Shown: positions 39,250-53,418 of the stretch, piece after piece
Layout: the number at the start of each line of letters is the position of its first letter
Position numbering within the stretch: position 1 is the stretch's first letter
Notes under the pieces: model-generated
Told to the model about the DNA's origin: nothing
The model's database searches: none
Seen by the model: the letters and a program-made list of their open reading frames with translations, nothing else
Made by a program: the position numbers and the translations under genes
Assembly (NCBI RefSeq): GCF_964340395.1
Contig: NC_135566.1
Location: 8,822,001 to 8,886,000 of the forward strand
Origin: Glandiceps talaboti
Taxonomy: Eukaryota; Hemichordata; Enteropneusta; Spengelidae
DNA length: 64,000 nucleotides
Direction of reading: 5' to 3'

Positions 39250-39590
39250 TTTAGAGGAGTACACACAAGTGTACTTATCCTTATATGCAAAGTTATGGGA
39301 CTGTACACGTTCGATGTGCAGGTGCTCATGCACTTTCACACGTTAGATAATTAGGTGTAGATACATTTAAATAGAAGTTCACTGGAAGGTTCACGGTTCG
39401 GAATACAGGACTGGTATACATAATATTGACATGGATTTAGGGGATAATACACCTGAGATACATACTTGTACATATCCTACACTATGTAAATTCATTGGAA
39501 ACTGCATTTTGGATGTACAGGTGTACTTCCACTAACGTGTTAATTTAGTTGTACAGGTGTACATACACTTACATGGAAATATACACACCG
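39250..39590. repeat. Degenerate tandem region with GTACAGGTGTAC-like palindromes
   Basis: Words such as GTGTACTT, TGTACACGT, GTGCAGGTGC, GTACAGGTGTAC (twice) and CACTTACATGG-like text recur every 40-60 bases. The array is too diverged to set a unit length by eye. Confidence 0.4.
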
Positions 39591-41167
39591 AGGGTTTTAT
39601 TTCAAATACATAGGACGATTCTTAGATTCTGGATACTTTTCACAACCTGACCTCTCCTTCTAAGATATAAGTCGTGTCGTCCTGTCCTAGTCCACCCTCT
39701 CCTCCGCAAGTGAAGTACTAGATGATAACAACTATCCGCCTAACACAAACTGTTTGAAATTATGAAAATAAAATGCTGTCAAAATGATAAACGTTTCCTG
39801 TACGTGGATGTTCTTCTTACGCCTACAGCTGTGTACACATATTGCATTGACACTTTGCTTATCCGCAAAATGACAGATGGATGATTGTGAATTGAATCGA
39901 TGAACAAATTTCCTGCCATTTATGTCAACGATGCAACAACAATGCCTTGATATATACTGAGGAAACTGATTCATGCATGTTTGTCATTTGGCCCACATAC
40001 ATGACCTTCTACATATTGCAAATCAGATACAGACGCATAGATCACTTCCTATCAACGTAAATGGAGGAAATGTCTGGTTATTAACTCCAGACATTATTAG
40101 TTCCTCTTACATGTGCATATCCTTTTCAAAAGAGAGATTTACTACGAACGACTGGCTTTATTTAATATACTTACCTGGTTTTGATAACCATTTTCCGCCC
40201 AGGAGATCCTTTGGACGAAGTTTTTAAATTGATATTTATTGCGTGCCAGCTTATCATTCTGCAGCGATCACGAAAGCATAGTTTATGTATCGTACGAGGG
40301 CTTCATGGTTAATATTTCAGGTGAACGACAAATTCACACGTACTGGAAAAGATATCAAATATATATCACGTGATGACGCCCCCGCGCGTGTACGTGTGAG
40401 TGGGAGGGGAGAAGGAGAGTGCGAGAGAGAAACAGAGACAGGGAGGGAGAGAATGTGATACAGAGCGAGATAGACTGATAGACAGAGAGGCAGGTAGACA
40501 GTGTACGTGTAGGATCTACTCAGTGTCCTACCTCTGTCACTCCTCCCTGTCCGAGCACTCAAGCCACTTCAGAGACACACGTACACTTTATAAAGTTTAA
40601 AAAAATACTTGTTCAATGTCGCGTCCTACAAGAACGCTGTATAACTGACGAATGAATAATGACGAACGGCTCTACAAGGAAATATAAGCGAAAAATTCAT
40701 TTCAATTATATTTATGCCGTCTAATTACATGAAATAAATATGGATGTCTGAGCAACTCAAAATAAGTACTTTGAACACATAGGCTTGGCATGCTGTCTTT
40801 TGAAACTAAATGCGACTTGTAGGTCCAGTACATTGCTTCGTAAGAATTCTAACTTCAGTTTCCCTTGAAAATTAAACGGAACAAAAACTCACCTACGACA
40901 GTAGCGTCTTCAGGGGGACAAAGTAAGTTGGCCGCTGTCGTTGGTTATAATGACAAACGACATCCCACCAGGGACTATGGGCATAAACTAACTATACAAA
41001 TACGGCTTCCAGCCTCTACATACAGTTACAGACTACAAGGGGTCAATTTAAATATTACTACGGTACAGGTGTACGTATAGCAATGCAGCCAATCAGAGCA
41101 CACTTACAGAGAGAGAACACTTACCCATGATGTAATTATAATTCTTTGCCCGAAAAGCATATCTAAG

Positions 41168-41168
41168 T

Positions 41169-41239
<71 letters not shown>

Positions 41240-41300
41240 GGACGGACGGACGAAGAGACAGACGAATAAATAAACAGAGAGATAGATAGATAGACAGACG
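41168..41300. repeat. (GACA)n microsatellite grading into GACG and GATA
   Basis: About 18 GACA units run to 41239, then GGAC units, then GAGA/GATAGATA and GACA again. A second short GACA run lies at about 41395-41420. Confidence 0.95.
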
Positions 41301-42549
41301 GATACATAAAAACAGGGTGTGATATGATAGAGCAGGCATGCAGAAACAGGGAGGCAGACAGATACTAGCTCATAGAAAGAGGCAGACAACCACAGACAGA
41401 CAGACAGACAGACAGACAGGCAGAGAGATACAGAGGTAGAGAATGAGAGCGCTTCACCCGAACGTATCGACAAATGTATATGTTTTCATCAAGCAACATT
41501 AATAAGTGCAATTCACAGACATCAAATAGATAAGTATTTCGTCCTTATACATCACATTATCCATTAAGCAAAGACATCAGCTTCCTGATAATGAGATGCT
41601 AAATATTTCTATTTTAAATGCGTTCTCCATGAAACTTTCAACTTGGCAAAACTGCATATTTAATATACTCAGTTCCACGGCTGGTTGTCTAGGTTTTCAC
41701 TCTCAGTTACTCACACTAGTTCTTTTTGGGCCTAAAAAAACAACAGCATTGAATGAAAATAAAGATGATGGACATAATTTTTAGCGTGATTGAACAAAAT
41801 ACACGTGGAAAAACACCAAACCTCACTACAGTATATTTCTCGAGTTTTATTCTGGTGCATTCGTGCTTTGCTTGCGTTTGCTTTCATTTGGTTGTAGTTT
41901 CCATAGAAACCGTGATTCGATCCATAAATCTAGGTAAGAGTGTTGAAATACTAGTAATCGTCAAAATGAGTGCAGCCATAAATGACAGACTAACTATTTA
42001 TGGTGCAATATTACACTCAAATCACATAAAAAGTTCAGTCAATTTCAATAGTTTATCTGACCTATAAAATTGGAGACACGACTGAAGATCACTGAATAAT
42101 CGTAACAACAGTGTTTTTTTCACAGAGCCTTTTCAATTTAGATAGAAATTTGACGAAATGAACACAGAGTCACTTTAGACGTTCGCTCTCAAGTTGACTT
42201 TTTAATGTAAAACCACAAACCAAGCTGTTACCCGACACGTTCGCTCATTTCAGGAAAGTTGCATGTATCCATTAAGACGAAGTATAGTATTTTGAGCGGA
42301 TTAGAATATAGCTTCCTTCATAACGATTTATTCGAAGCTTACACAATGAAATGCTCAAAATCATTATTTTGGATTTGAGAAAAGAACATCATTGATAGCA
42401 CACATGTTCGCATACATATATACTCGAGAAAACCAACCCCCTATTTCTATTGCTCTGTGTGTGTCTATGAGCTTGTATTGAGAGTTTGACAGAGACAGAG
42501 GGACCAAGAGACAGGCAAGAAGGGCTCGAGACAGAGACAGGGGGAGGGG

Positions 42550-42554
42550 CAGGA

Positions 42555-42585
<31 letters not shown>

Positions 42586-42672
42586 GAGAGGTGTGAGTTT
42601 GAGTTTTTGTTTGTGTGTTTGAGTTTTTGTTTGTTTGTTTGTTTGTTTGTTTGTTTGTTTGTTTGTTTGTGG
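42550..42672. repeat. (GA)n and (TTTG)n compound microsatellite
   Basis: GAGA repeats (about 42556-42591) are followed by two TTTGAGTTTTTGTTTG blocks and then about 12 TTTG units to 42670. Confidence 0.95.
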
Positions 42673-43387
42673 GAAGAATTTTTTCCTACTGAACTGATAT
42701 TTGGTACCGGGTTGCTTATATCGGAACAGTGTAGAGTGATTGTAAGCTGAGAGAGATTGACCATCAGTACTTTGCTTCAATTTGTCAGTCGCTAAAATAG
42801 AACTGACAGAGTCTAGTCATATCCTAAACACAACCACTGATGACAGTTGACATTATTCGCTGGAAAATTGAAATTATATTAAGCTAGCGATCCCTCGGTT
42901 CTCAAAATTGCCGACATTGAGCTGTCAGCCAATCTGTACTATGTGTAGATGCGAAATGGTCAGGTGAATGAGGACGTAGGATGGAAAACTGTATTATTGA
43001 ATTAACATATACCAAATGATGAACACGTCACACCACAAATCGTAAATGAAGCTTCATTTATTACATCATGTTATTATAATTACATCAGGTAACCTTTGAC
43101 CGCTGGAAACTGTAAATGGCATAAAATATTAGGTCTATAAATAAACTTTGATATCATAATTCACACAATTGTAATTAAAACAATCAATATTTTATTAGAG
43201 AAAAACGAACAAAGGTAAGATTACAAAAAAACGAAAAATGGTATGACGGGTGATATGTAGTAATTGCTTATTTTTCTGTATTGTTACGTCGGATCGAGTC
43301 ACTATTTTTATTTATATATAATAATCTGATATGATATGAGGTTTTGCCCCGGGGTACTGCAGGGTTTGTGTTTAGAAAGGCTTCTTA

Positions 43388-43990
43388 CAACCGATAACGC
43401 AGTAAACAACCGATAACATCTTAGTCCTTCCTTCTTTTAAATGTTGAGTCTTATCATACATGTGTATTTTATCACTGTAATTGGTGTTCTGTCATGTTTA
43501 GTGTAATACATTTTTTTGTACCATTGTTGCCATGGCATTTTAAATATCCCCATGGGGACCACATTGGAAATAAGTGTTAAAAAATACTTTTATGTGTTAT
43601 CCTCGGTGATTTTTATTCCTTGTGTTTTAATGACTGTGTACTTGTATAAATTTTTACCGAATAAATTCAATTCAATCCAACCGATAACGCAGTAATCAAC
43701 CGATGACGTAGTAACCAGCTGATAGCGTAGTAAACAACCGATAACGTAGATATATTAAAGGTACTCTAAGCTACGACGTGCCGTGCCGCCCTATCAGCCT
43801 GCACTCACTAAGACCATTGAATGCTGAACGACCCGACGTATCTTATGGTATACCGGTAATATTATCGGTAGGTTTTTACGACATTATCAGTTAGTAAATG
43901 TTATCATGTTATTAGTTACATTATTGGTAAACTTTTACTACATTATTGGGTTGATACATTATCGGTTTGGTTACTACGTTATCAGTTGTA
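43388..43990. repeat. Fold-back array of CCGATAACGTAGTAAACAA-type units
   Basis: Direct copies of a 19-20-bp unit (CCGATAACGCAGTAAACAA and variants) lie at 43389-43417 and 43679-43750. Inverted relatives (TTACTACGTTATCGGTT-type) lie at 43860-43990. The central spacer (43760-43850) is unique. The layout resembles a fold-back element whose arms are built of tandem subrepeats. Confidence 0.65.
43418..43678 (+). mobile_element. LINE 3' tail inserted in the fold-back array
   Basis: It ends in GAATAAATTCAATTCAATCC, a short-tandem 3' end typical of CR1/L2-like LINEs, and contains CCCCATGGGGACCACATTGG. It is flanked by AACCGATAAC at 43408-43417 and 43679-43688. These could be a 10-bp target-site duplication, although the surrounding array itself is repetitive. 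There is no reverse-transcriptase sequence. Confidence 0.5.
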
Positions 43991-46726
43991 GCAATGCTTA
44001 CTTTACCGTCACAATCTTACTTTACAGTCCATTTTTTTATATAAAAATACAATTCAGAAAAATTATTACAGCCGAATCAATACTATTTATGGAAATTTGT
44101 AGTAGACTGACAAAGTCTAAAATTTGACTCTCGTTCGACACCCCTATTAAACTGTGTGTAGTTTTTGACGGTGTCTAGAATGTGGCTGAACTTCATAAAC
44201 TAATGAAAATAAGCATTAACAAATTGTATATTTGAATAATGGGTCTTAAAGGGACACATTTTGAAACCGGACTCTTTTCGGGGATATTTTTTTTTCAACT
44301 GAAAGACACCACGATTTCTATTCTAAGCTCCAACTACGCAGTTAGTCATGACATAAAAAGGAAGTTGATGACATAATAATTTGGTAACCAACAAAATCAT
44401 AATGCACATGTACAAGTTGAAACATTGCCAATATGAACATGGCAAACTTTGGAAAGAGAGAGATGTCTTCACTCAGTCTAATACATTGCCAAACCGATAA
44501 GCGACTCAGACACACGGTAAAGTGTATAGAGGAAGAAAACATGACTGCCATTTGCGAAGATGGCGTAGAAAAAAATGATTTCAGTTACAGACCATGACAC
44601 TTTAAATGATAAAGGTTGAATTGTTTAAAATATTTTATACAAGCATATACAATTTGGGTAGTATTAACCATCTGAAATTTATCAGGATATATAACTCTGA
44701 AAAAACACAAACAAACAAACAAACAAATAAATGAACAAACAACCAGACAAAAACTATAACCAACCAAAGAAAAGCAACCATGTAGTTTAAGTTGCGAGCT
44801 AAAATGTCAAGAATTTTGACAATTGTAACTTTCACTATGGAAATAAAACCTGTTTACGAATTCTGCCACTGTTTCAATGATTAAACAGGAACAGTGGAGG
44901 ACATAAATCACAAACTACTTAATCTCGGAGAGATTTACAATGTTGTTTGCTATCCTTCTAGTATTTTGACGACAATGAAACGTGTAACTTCAAGAATTGT
45001 GTAGATTTGCGCACGCGCAATGATGCGCCTCGCGTAAAAAATGTATATAATTTTGTAGATATAATAAAATCATCGTTGATATATTTACATTCTGATATTT
45101 AAAAAAATCACATCAAATTATTCGTGTTGTGGCATCGCAGATGACGGGGCGGGGGCGGTGAACAAATTGTAGCAGTTAAATTCTCCAACCGTCAATTTTG
45201 ATAATAAAACTGTAATGATACATCTAGTCCTGCCAGGGGAAAAAAGCAATTCACTAATTGAGCTGGATTTCTGTTCTATCTTCCATGTTATGGCAAACAT
45301 AGACGAATAACAGTGTAGTTGCAATCATTACTGTTCAAAATACGACATTAACAAAAACATCAAAATGTATATTGTGACATCATTTCCAGTAAATGTTTGA
45401 TGTAGAAGAAGGCAGAAGTCCGACATCTTTGGGTATAGGATGTCCCGAGGGACTACTGCATTTGTTATCTCTATACATTTAAAGTATATCTGCCATCAGT
45501 TTTTTTCCTACAGGGGAGTGCTACTCCATCTACATAGTACGGACGACATGATACAACTTCTTTCAAGAGCTGATGATGATATCACACATGTAGTTCAAAA
45601 ACTTTGTAATACTCAAACCAAAATGTTCTGTCATTGCCAACCGAAAAGATCAAGACACTCACATTTCTTAACTTTTGGGATTCACCGAATTTTCTTTCCC
45701 ATTGCAGTAAACCAATGTGGTTTGCATGTCTCGGTGTATCAAAAGTACTAACACTACAATTCAGCCTGCATATTAACATACATTATGAATTAACCGGTGC
45801 GTGCAATGGGCGGATAATTGCCCTTTCTCACGTAAGGAGAAAAACGCTTTGAGGAAACTTACAATGACAGCATTTGTTTTGTTCAATGAAGTAGACGAGG
45901 TGAACAATAAATCTCACAAAATGCTTCGAATGTAGGTGTATAAAATATATGCCTGCCTCGTACATATGAATTTCAACCATATCTACTGAGAGCCGTTGTA
46001 CATTTGTACATGTACTGCCAAGAAAAAGCACAGCGTCAGATAAAATAAACTGGTGTAACTTCTACCACTAGAGTTACTAGTATTCTTTGAAATGTTTCGC
46101 GAAGTTAGAAGTTTCTAAAACTCCCAAAATTTTCCTTTAAATCCCAAGGAGCAAGTACAAGTTTCCGTATGGTTAACTTTGGACAGGTTTCATAAAAGTT
46201 TATTTTCAGAGAAAGTTGTAACTTGTCCTCGGAGAGCATTCAAACTGAAGACCAGCCTACTGTAACAATTTCTACATACGGAAGGTTTTGACATCGTTCT
46301 TCTTCGTAACAGCACCCTTTTTCACGCAACGCATGTTTGTAGAGACCTGAGGATATTCAATATAATTATATCCTGAATATCTCACTGACCCTTTCTTGTA
46401 CTTTGGCTATTTACGTAAGTATCTATATTGATGGAACACGAGAACGGTCTTGACAGCATAGGCAAAATGGAACGGTAAGTCTGTCTAAAACCGCTTGCAC
46501 GTTTCCACGTCATTACACCACTGTTGATGACATTCTTTTAACGGTCAAATACAGCTGAAGTTTCTGCATCCCTGTCATGACGTTGCCGTTGCTGTCCTTG
46601 ATCGCCTGCTGGTCGAACATTTAGGCGCCAAACGCTATTGACGGAATAAACTCCAGTCTGTGAAACTGAGAAGAAAAATATACAACATTTGATGGGTGGA
46701 ACGAATGATACAATATAACCCAGTTT

Positions 46727-47030
46727 AACCAGAAACAGAATGTCGTCAGACGTAACAAAAATCTTACTAACCTTGCTACATTTTATATTTTCTGGTGTGG
46801 CTCCATAAAGGCCTTACTAGTTCGTCTACATTCATCCTCTAATGTAACAAAAATCTTGCCAGCATTGCTACATTTTCTTTGTGTGACCTATATGTAGGTG
46901 ATCCGTCCCTTATAAGGATTAACATGTAACAAATTATTGTATAATTTTAGATTTTAATCAAGCCAGACAATACAATGTAGCAATGTTAGTAGCGTTTTTT
47001 TACGCGCCAGATGACGTTGTATTTCAGGTT
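46727..47030. mobile_element. 304-bp MITE with about 70-bp terminal inverted repeats (family C)
   Basis: The left end runs AACCAGAAACAGAATGTCGT, a 10-base gap region, then CTTACTAACCTTGCTACAT. The reverse complement of the right end runs AACCTGAAATACAACGTCAT and then CTACTAACATTGCTACAT with TTGTCTGG. The arms match over about 70 bases with scattered differences. There is no coding capacity. Relatives lie at 28976-29190 and 56422-56756. Confidence 0.75.
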
Positions 47031-47454
47031 AGCTGGCTACTATTGTAATCATGGAACTAATTTACACTTATGAGTCCTTCGGAGCTGCAACAAGTATAAC
47101 TAGGAGATGACACGCTCAAGTCATCAATGGTTTGCTGAAATTCTACCACATGTTTATTAAAATTTAACGGTACAGTTCGTCTTCGAAGTAATCGTAAGAT
47201 TTATAATCATCCCATAGTCACATCACGTAGACAAATGTTCACGAAATCCACGACTGTAAATCAGTTGAAATAAATTTCAACCCCGGAGATAAAAACTCAC
47301 TTCACTTGTCTTTTTTATCATGTTTTATGTAAATTGAAGGCTAGTGCACAGAAGCACTCCTTCATCATTGTCTGTTTAGACATATCCATTACTTGCCACA
47401 TAACTCACAAGTCTCAATCAACGTAAAAGATAATAATGATGACCACGACAACAG

Positions 47455-47508
47455 AAGCAGCAGTAGCAACAGCAGTAGCGACAACAGGAGCAGCAGCAGC
47501 AGCAGCAC

Positions 47509-47561
<53 letters not shown>

Positions 47562-47590
47562 ACAACAACAACAACAACAACAACAACAAG
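47455..47590. repeat. Compound trinucleotide repeat (CAG, CAT, CAA)
   Basis: GCAGCAGCAGCAGCA passes into about 17 CAT units and then about 10 CAA units. All frames stay open over the tract because of composition, not coding. Confidence 0.95.
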
Positions 47591-47955
47591 AACAACAACA
47601 ACAAAACCATTTTACGACTGCATGCATGTGTGCGAGTACACTGTGTGTATTGAGTGCCAGGGATGTGAACCTGCTTTTTTTCCAAATAGAAAAGAAAACA
47701 TAGACACCGTTTTCACTTCAACGGCTTCTGATTTCAACTTGCCGTGTCGCTGATTGCTTATACACTTATCGGTCCGTGTCTTTATTTGACATTTCATTGG
47801 CAAGCACCACTCTCGGCAATATTAATACAGCATCTCACGCGAGAGCCGTGTTTGAAGCCCTCCTTGCCAAATGACTCATGAAATGGCCTTATGCACAATC
47901 TAAAATATGCACTTAAAGGAAAGAAAGGGTAAAACCGTCAAAGACAAATCCTTAC

Positions 47956-50900
47956 CTTCGGTGGCCTCTAAATCTCTCGGCATATAACAGAAACAGAAAA
48001 CCAGAACTATTGCCTTACGAACGCCTCTTCGATACCTCCGACGGTATGATAGAAATATATAGGGGTTGGCCACGTAATTTAATAATATGACAATCTCAAC
48101 TATACGGTCAGCAATTCGTGATTCCCATTTTAATGTTATAGTTCCCGTGGCGTGAATCTGTAAGAGACAAGATATTGAAAGATATAGCAATGAAATTCTA
48201 CTACACATATATCTTTATTATTGTTATATATGCAAATAAGTCACTGAAGTTCACTCTGTTTTCAATTTCCCTGGACTTCTTCAACCGTTTACAAATTGCC
48301 GTGATAGGGATTCGGTAAAATCAAACTGCGACTGTAAAGAGGTTCCACGTGGTCAGTATAATCGTGATTAAGAAGACGATTAGATGCATGTTTCGAGTCT
48401 TGATAAATTCTAGTAGTGTCCATCAGTGGTAAAATTGTGTGATTTCGACGGGAGTTATGCGTAATGAACATAATGATTGGTTTTGAGTCAGATTTTAATA
48501 CTACACTTCAAAGTATATAATGGAACGTTTGCGTGCTTAATTGCCTTCTTCAAGAACAAACATGTAACTTACTATTAAATCTTGTATCATCAACACTAAT
48601 CTCTCACGCGATGCATTGTGGTTTCTATCTAATCGACACATCACAAATTGGTGAAATACATCATATATAATTATGAAATGGACACAAGAGTTGCATGCTG
48701 ACTACAAGGACACCACTGACGTCATACTAAGATAACTATTTATTTCAATATTCATAAAACTAGTTATGTCGACGACTCTGAGAGTCAACATACAGAAATG
48801 ATATTATAGTAACAGTAGGAGGCTGGATTGTCATCCTTGCAAACGTTCCTCATAGCCTGTGAACTCAGTTATTCAAAGTCAGTATTTTTGCCCATGATTT
48901 CATTATCCTACAACCATGAGGAAACAACAGCATAACATTAGCATATCACTTGTTGACGTTCAGGGTTACTTGTACAAAAAAGGTAATATTTTTAGATACG
49001 GCCAACTAGGACACATCTGGATAACTGGACACTACTTGTGTAATATATGCATCACGTGACTTAATCAGATAATATACACATCATGTGACGTATCCAACCA
49101 ATCAGATTCTACACACGGTATCCATGAAATATACTGAATTTGAATTGCTGAGTTCACAGGCTGTATGGAAAGAACACTTGCCAGGTCGGCCATCGAGCCT
49201 GAAAAGGAGGCTCATATAAGTAACAGCATCAGAACATCAAGCAGTTACGTCATTGTTCATCATAATTATGCAAATTAATAAAAGAAGTTAAACATTTCCC
49301 AACTCTCAAAATTACAAACATTGTGTGTATGAGTTAATATGTGGAGGTCATTAGAAGGAAGGCTGAACTAAGTTTGACTGCAAAACACAATCCAAATGGC
49401 CGTTATATACTATCTACCAACTCGAGGAATGAAAAGTGATGAATATTAATTTCTTTTACTCAATATAGTCTAAATATGAGACATTGTGACTTTAATGATG
49501 AAGATGAATATGCAAGAGAGTAAGCAAGATTTGGATTAGAATGTATAACATGCAACAAATTATGAAATGAAGGAATGAATAAAAACTTAACTGCTTGACA
49601 AAAACCGAGCTGAAAATATTTCGGTAAATGAATAGCGGACATTTAAGAGGAGGCATTATTACGAAGGTATTGCTGCATTTGATCGAATACATTAAGTTAA
49701 TTTCAAATGAAGTCATACAATATATCTTTTCTATTCCTTGTTAACAATATCAATTGAATAGCCTCTTTATGGTTGACAACATCTTTAAGGACAGCATTAT
49801 TCCTATTTGTAACGAGCTAAGTCTATTTGTAATGATTGGCTGTCGCCAGGGTAGTGTGTTCATATTGTTTGCTATGTTTTTCTTTACGTGCATGTAGAGG
49901 ACTTGGTTCTTAAAGAACGCGACTCCGGTTGACTGCAATATCATGATCAGTCAATGAGACGGTGTCTGATTGTACGACTTGCCATACATAACAATTGTCG
50001 TTATTTTAATGTCATATTGTGTGTGTATCTTTTCTAAGCACTGCTATGGAATGTCACGTACGGGGATCTCTAGAACGCTTAAATGGCCCATGGCATCTTC
50101 AAGTTGCTCATTCTGTTCCAGGAATACCGATCCATTGCAAATCTGTACTGTTGTCTATTGCATCTGTTAACTCATATCCCTGGTGTAATAAACAATCTGA
50201 ACACAGATAGATAGCTTACTGATACTATAAGCCAACTGACATTTGCAGATCTATTCCACAGGGAAATTTAGCAATATTAAAATTATACTGGGAACAGATC
50301 GAATTCCGTAATGTCATATCTGAGTGTCAAATAACTGTGTGTTTGTAACATTGTACGATTATATCCCAAACCCGATGCACTGGTTAAATAGTCACGTTTA
50401 AATTCTTTGCAGATAGTAATTTTGATAATTTAAATCAAATATCACGTTTATGAATATTTCATCATCGACTGTAACGCAATAAAAATCATTTTTTGTCATT
50501 TCATCTTTACATTGAAAATGGTAGCAAAATTTCTAAATCATATATTGGATGAAGGTTATCAATCGAAAATGCCGATAAACTAAGGATCGTGTTCACGTTT
50601 CATACTGAAATACGCAGAATTCAACATAAACAATGTTTGAAAAAAATAACAAATGTAAATCAATTGTTCTTTAGGTTAACCAAGAATGGCTGCAAAACTC
50701 TGCTCTCAGGGTTTGTAAGGCTAAATGTTCATGAACATTTTTCAGTTAATTGAGAATCGATATAATTTATGGATATTGACACATGTGAAATACCTTTATT
50801 GACGAAAATACATAAGAACATATCCTCCTAAAATCCTTATTTAACCTAAAACTTAATCATTGTATATTGTATTAAATTTAATACATATATTCTATATGAA

Positions 50901-51056
50901 TATTCGTTAATTTTTCGGGTTTTTCAAAAACTTGATCGTATTAAGAAATTTAACGCTCCCAAAGCAGTAAGCAAGCAAGCAAATAAGCAATGTACAAAAA
51001 ACAAACAAACAAACAAACAAACAAACAAACAAACAAACAAACAAACAAACAAACAA

Positions 51057-51087
<31 letters not shown>

Positions 51088-52960
51088 CACACACAGACAC
51101 ACAGACAGACAGACACAAACAACTATGTACTGTAATCAGTTTCAATCTGATGGATTTGTTTTCCACTGACATCCTTGGAAAAGTACGTATCAACTCACGT
51201 ACTATTCTCTAATTCGAACTGATTGTTGTCATCACCTTTCAGCTAGCACATCTCCCGAGACTGGCATAGATCCTATAAATGTATTTCCTCTCCTCAGAAA
51301 GGTGTGATTAAAACCGACAAAGGGACGATTGCATGCCAACTGTTTCGAGACATGTTGGTGATCTTTGGTCTTCCGTTGAGAAGGAGCGACAATTAGGCAT
51401 GTTTGAGTCTCCAGGAAGAAACAACTCACGAAGATTAGAGGAGATAAGATGAAAAAAAGTGAAATGTAAGTGCCTACTGACAGGTGGACATTGTCATGTC
51501 AAATATGGAATGATCGGATACTTGGCCAGCTTGTAAGTTACAAGACTTGAATAGTCTATACTTTTTTAAAACTGAAATTTCTCTCTCTACAGGGCTTTAT
51601 TGTGGTAGAAACAAAGAAAAGAGGACGCTCACTTTAAGATCGTTGTAACAGTTTCGGGCACAATTTTATCCTTCGAGTTTACAAAGATCAACAAAAATAA
51701 AGTACCACCATTATCTATTCACTTGAAATTCAATTTTCTTAAAATTTGATTTTTTTAGGAAGACTTCGACTTCAATTGAGAGGCGTTTCTATTAGTAAAT
51801 AAACCATGGCGGTGACATTATCAAATTGAAATAAGTATCGAACACTTTGTTTTTGTCCCCTAAAATGCGCTGAAGATTTTACTATATACTATTAGCCTGA
51901 TGTCGTGACTACCGTATCTATTTGTGCCGTGTTCAAATTCATCGTGAAGAACACTTTTCACGGCAAACATTGTGTGATGGCAATATTATAGCCTCAGGAT
52001 GCGTTCTAATAAATGAACACAAAAAGCTGTGAGAAACCGACAAGGTTTATCAGAAAATCCATGCTACTTTGGACCAACTGAACAGTACCAGTTAAACATG
52101 GCGCTTTACAACAGCGTTAACGTGCCCGGCCAAAGTAGAAGAAAAGAAGAAAACAATGCAAATTGTTGACAAAATTTTGCCAATTCCGACAAACAAGAAT
52201 CATGTAACTACGAAATCATTTATTTCATAGTGACAATTGTATCATGCCTGTCTCAATTCTTTGTTCAGGAAAGGGAAAATACGAATGCCCTAAGGTTTCT
52301 TGTCGATTCGAGTCGAAACCCCTTAACTTCTGAGTCACGCGTATTTCCTTCTGAATGTTGGGGAGCAATAAATTAAATGCATATTTCAATAAAAAATGGG
52401 AAAAGTACTGATGATCAAGTTTGAACATGTTTGTTCACGTTCGAGAATTGCAGAACGAATGGCGTAGTTAGATGCACATTGACGTGACGCAGGACTACTG
52501 GGAAATAAATCCTTTTTTTCGTTCGAGCGCGTTCAACTCGGCCTGCGTGTGGAATAATTCAGCGTATACCATGGCTTATGTAAAACTGTAGTAGGACCAA
52601 TCTACAGTTTACAATCATTAGGTTTGACATCTTTCGACACTAAACCTATACATTACAATGATGACTATAACACCATTCGTCATCTTGTCCTCACCAATTT
52701 GTGTAAACACAGTATCGTTATTTAGCCTAAGCCTTGCCAAGTATATCAAAGTATAGGTGCTAACAAATCACACTCTATGACAGGATCCATCTTCATTTAT
52801 TGTTCCTTGTCCGTACAGTTACTTAAAATAGCCTTGATGAATTTAGCGGAGAATTGACACCGACAACTTCGTTGTGTTCCTTGAGAAACAAGAACAACAT
52901 TAATGAAGATATCCAAGGGGGGGGGGAGGGAGGAAGGGGAAGGGAGGAGGGAGTGAGTGA

Positions 52961-53001
<41 letters not shown>

Positions 53002-53374
53002 CGTGCGTGCGTGTGTGTGTGTGTGTGTGTGTGAGGGAATGATTTTCTCCTTCTCCTTTTTTTGGTAAGGCCAAAAAAAGAACTGTTCCTTGCAGGACGG
53101 TTTGTCTAAAATTCTTTTTTATTCTCAACAAATCTGTCACTCAGTCTACTGTTTAGGGCAGTTACTGTTCTTTTTATTTAGTAATTTAGAGCAATTGTGT
53201 ATGTGGGACAGATGTCATTAATTTAGCTTGTTCATGATTTGCTTTGCAGTTGACTTCACTGAAGTGGGGAGTGTTATTTTTGTGTTTCCCCACGGCTCTG
53301 CAGACTGCATGGTAGACAGACAGACAGACAGACAAACAAACAAACAAACAAACAAACAAACAAACAAACAAACA

Positions 53375-53418
<44 letters not shown>

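Larger units (their letters stand above)
33361..47955. other. Gene-poor 14.6-kb region upstream of the MS4A-like gene
   Basis: The first few hundred bases should hold the MS4A-like promoter and 5' UTR, but no clear core element is visible. The rest has no exon I can defend. It contains a MITE (36016-36373), LINE remnants (35344-35430, 43418-43678), a fold-back array (43388-43990), a MITE family C copy (46727-47030) and several microsatellites. Confidence 0.5.

Noticed and set aside
45440-45751. 103-residue plus-strand open frame
   Set aside because: No similarity or structure was recognised. Two other frames are equally open here.
47389-47753. Open frames of poly-Ser, poly-Ile, poly-Met or poly-Thr
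   Set aside because: They are readings of the CAG/CAT/CAA trinucleotide tract in all frames, with no splice or homology support.
51232-51429. 65-residue minus-strand open frame inside the GPCR intron as an extra exon
   Set aside because: GPCR exons A and B already join in phase with the correct TM6-TM7 spacing, so no exon is missing between them.
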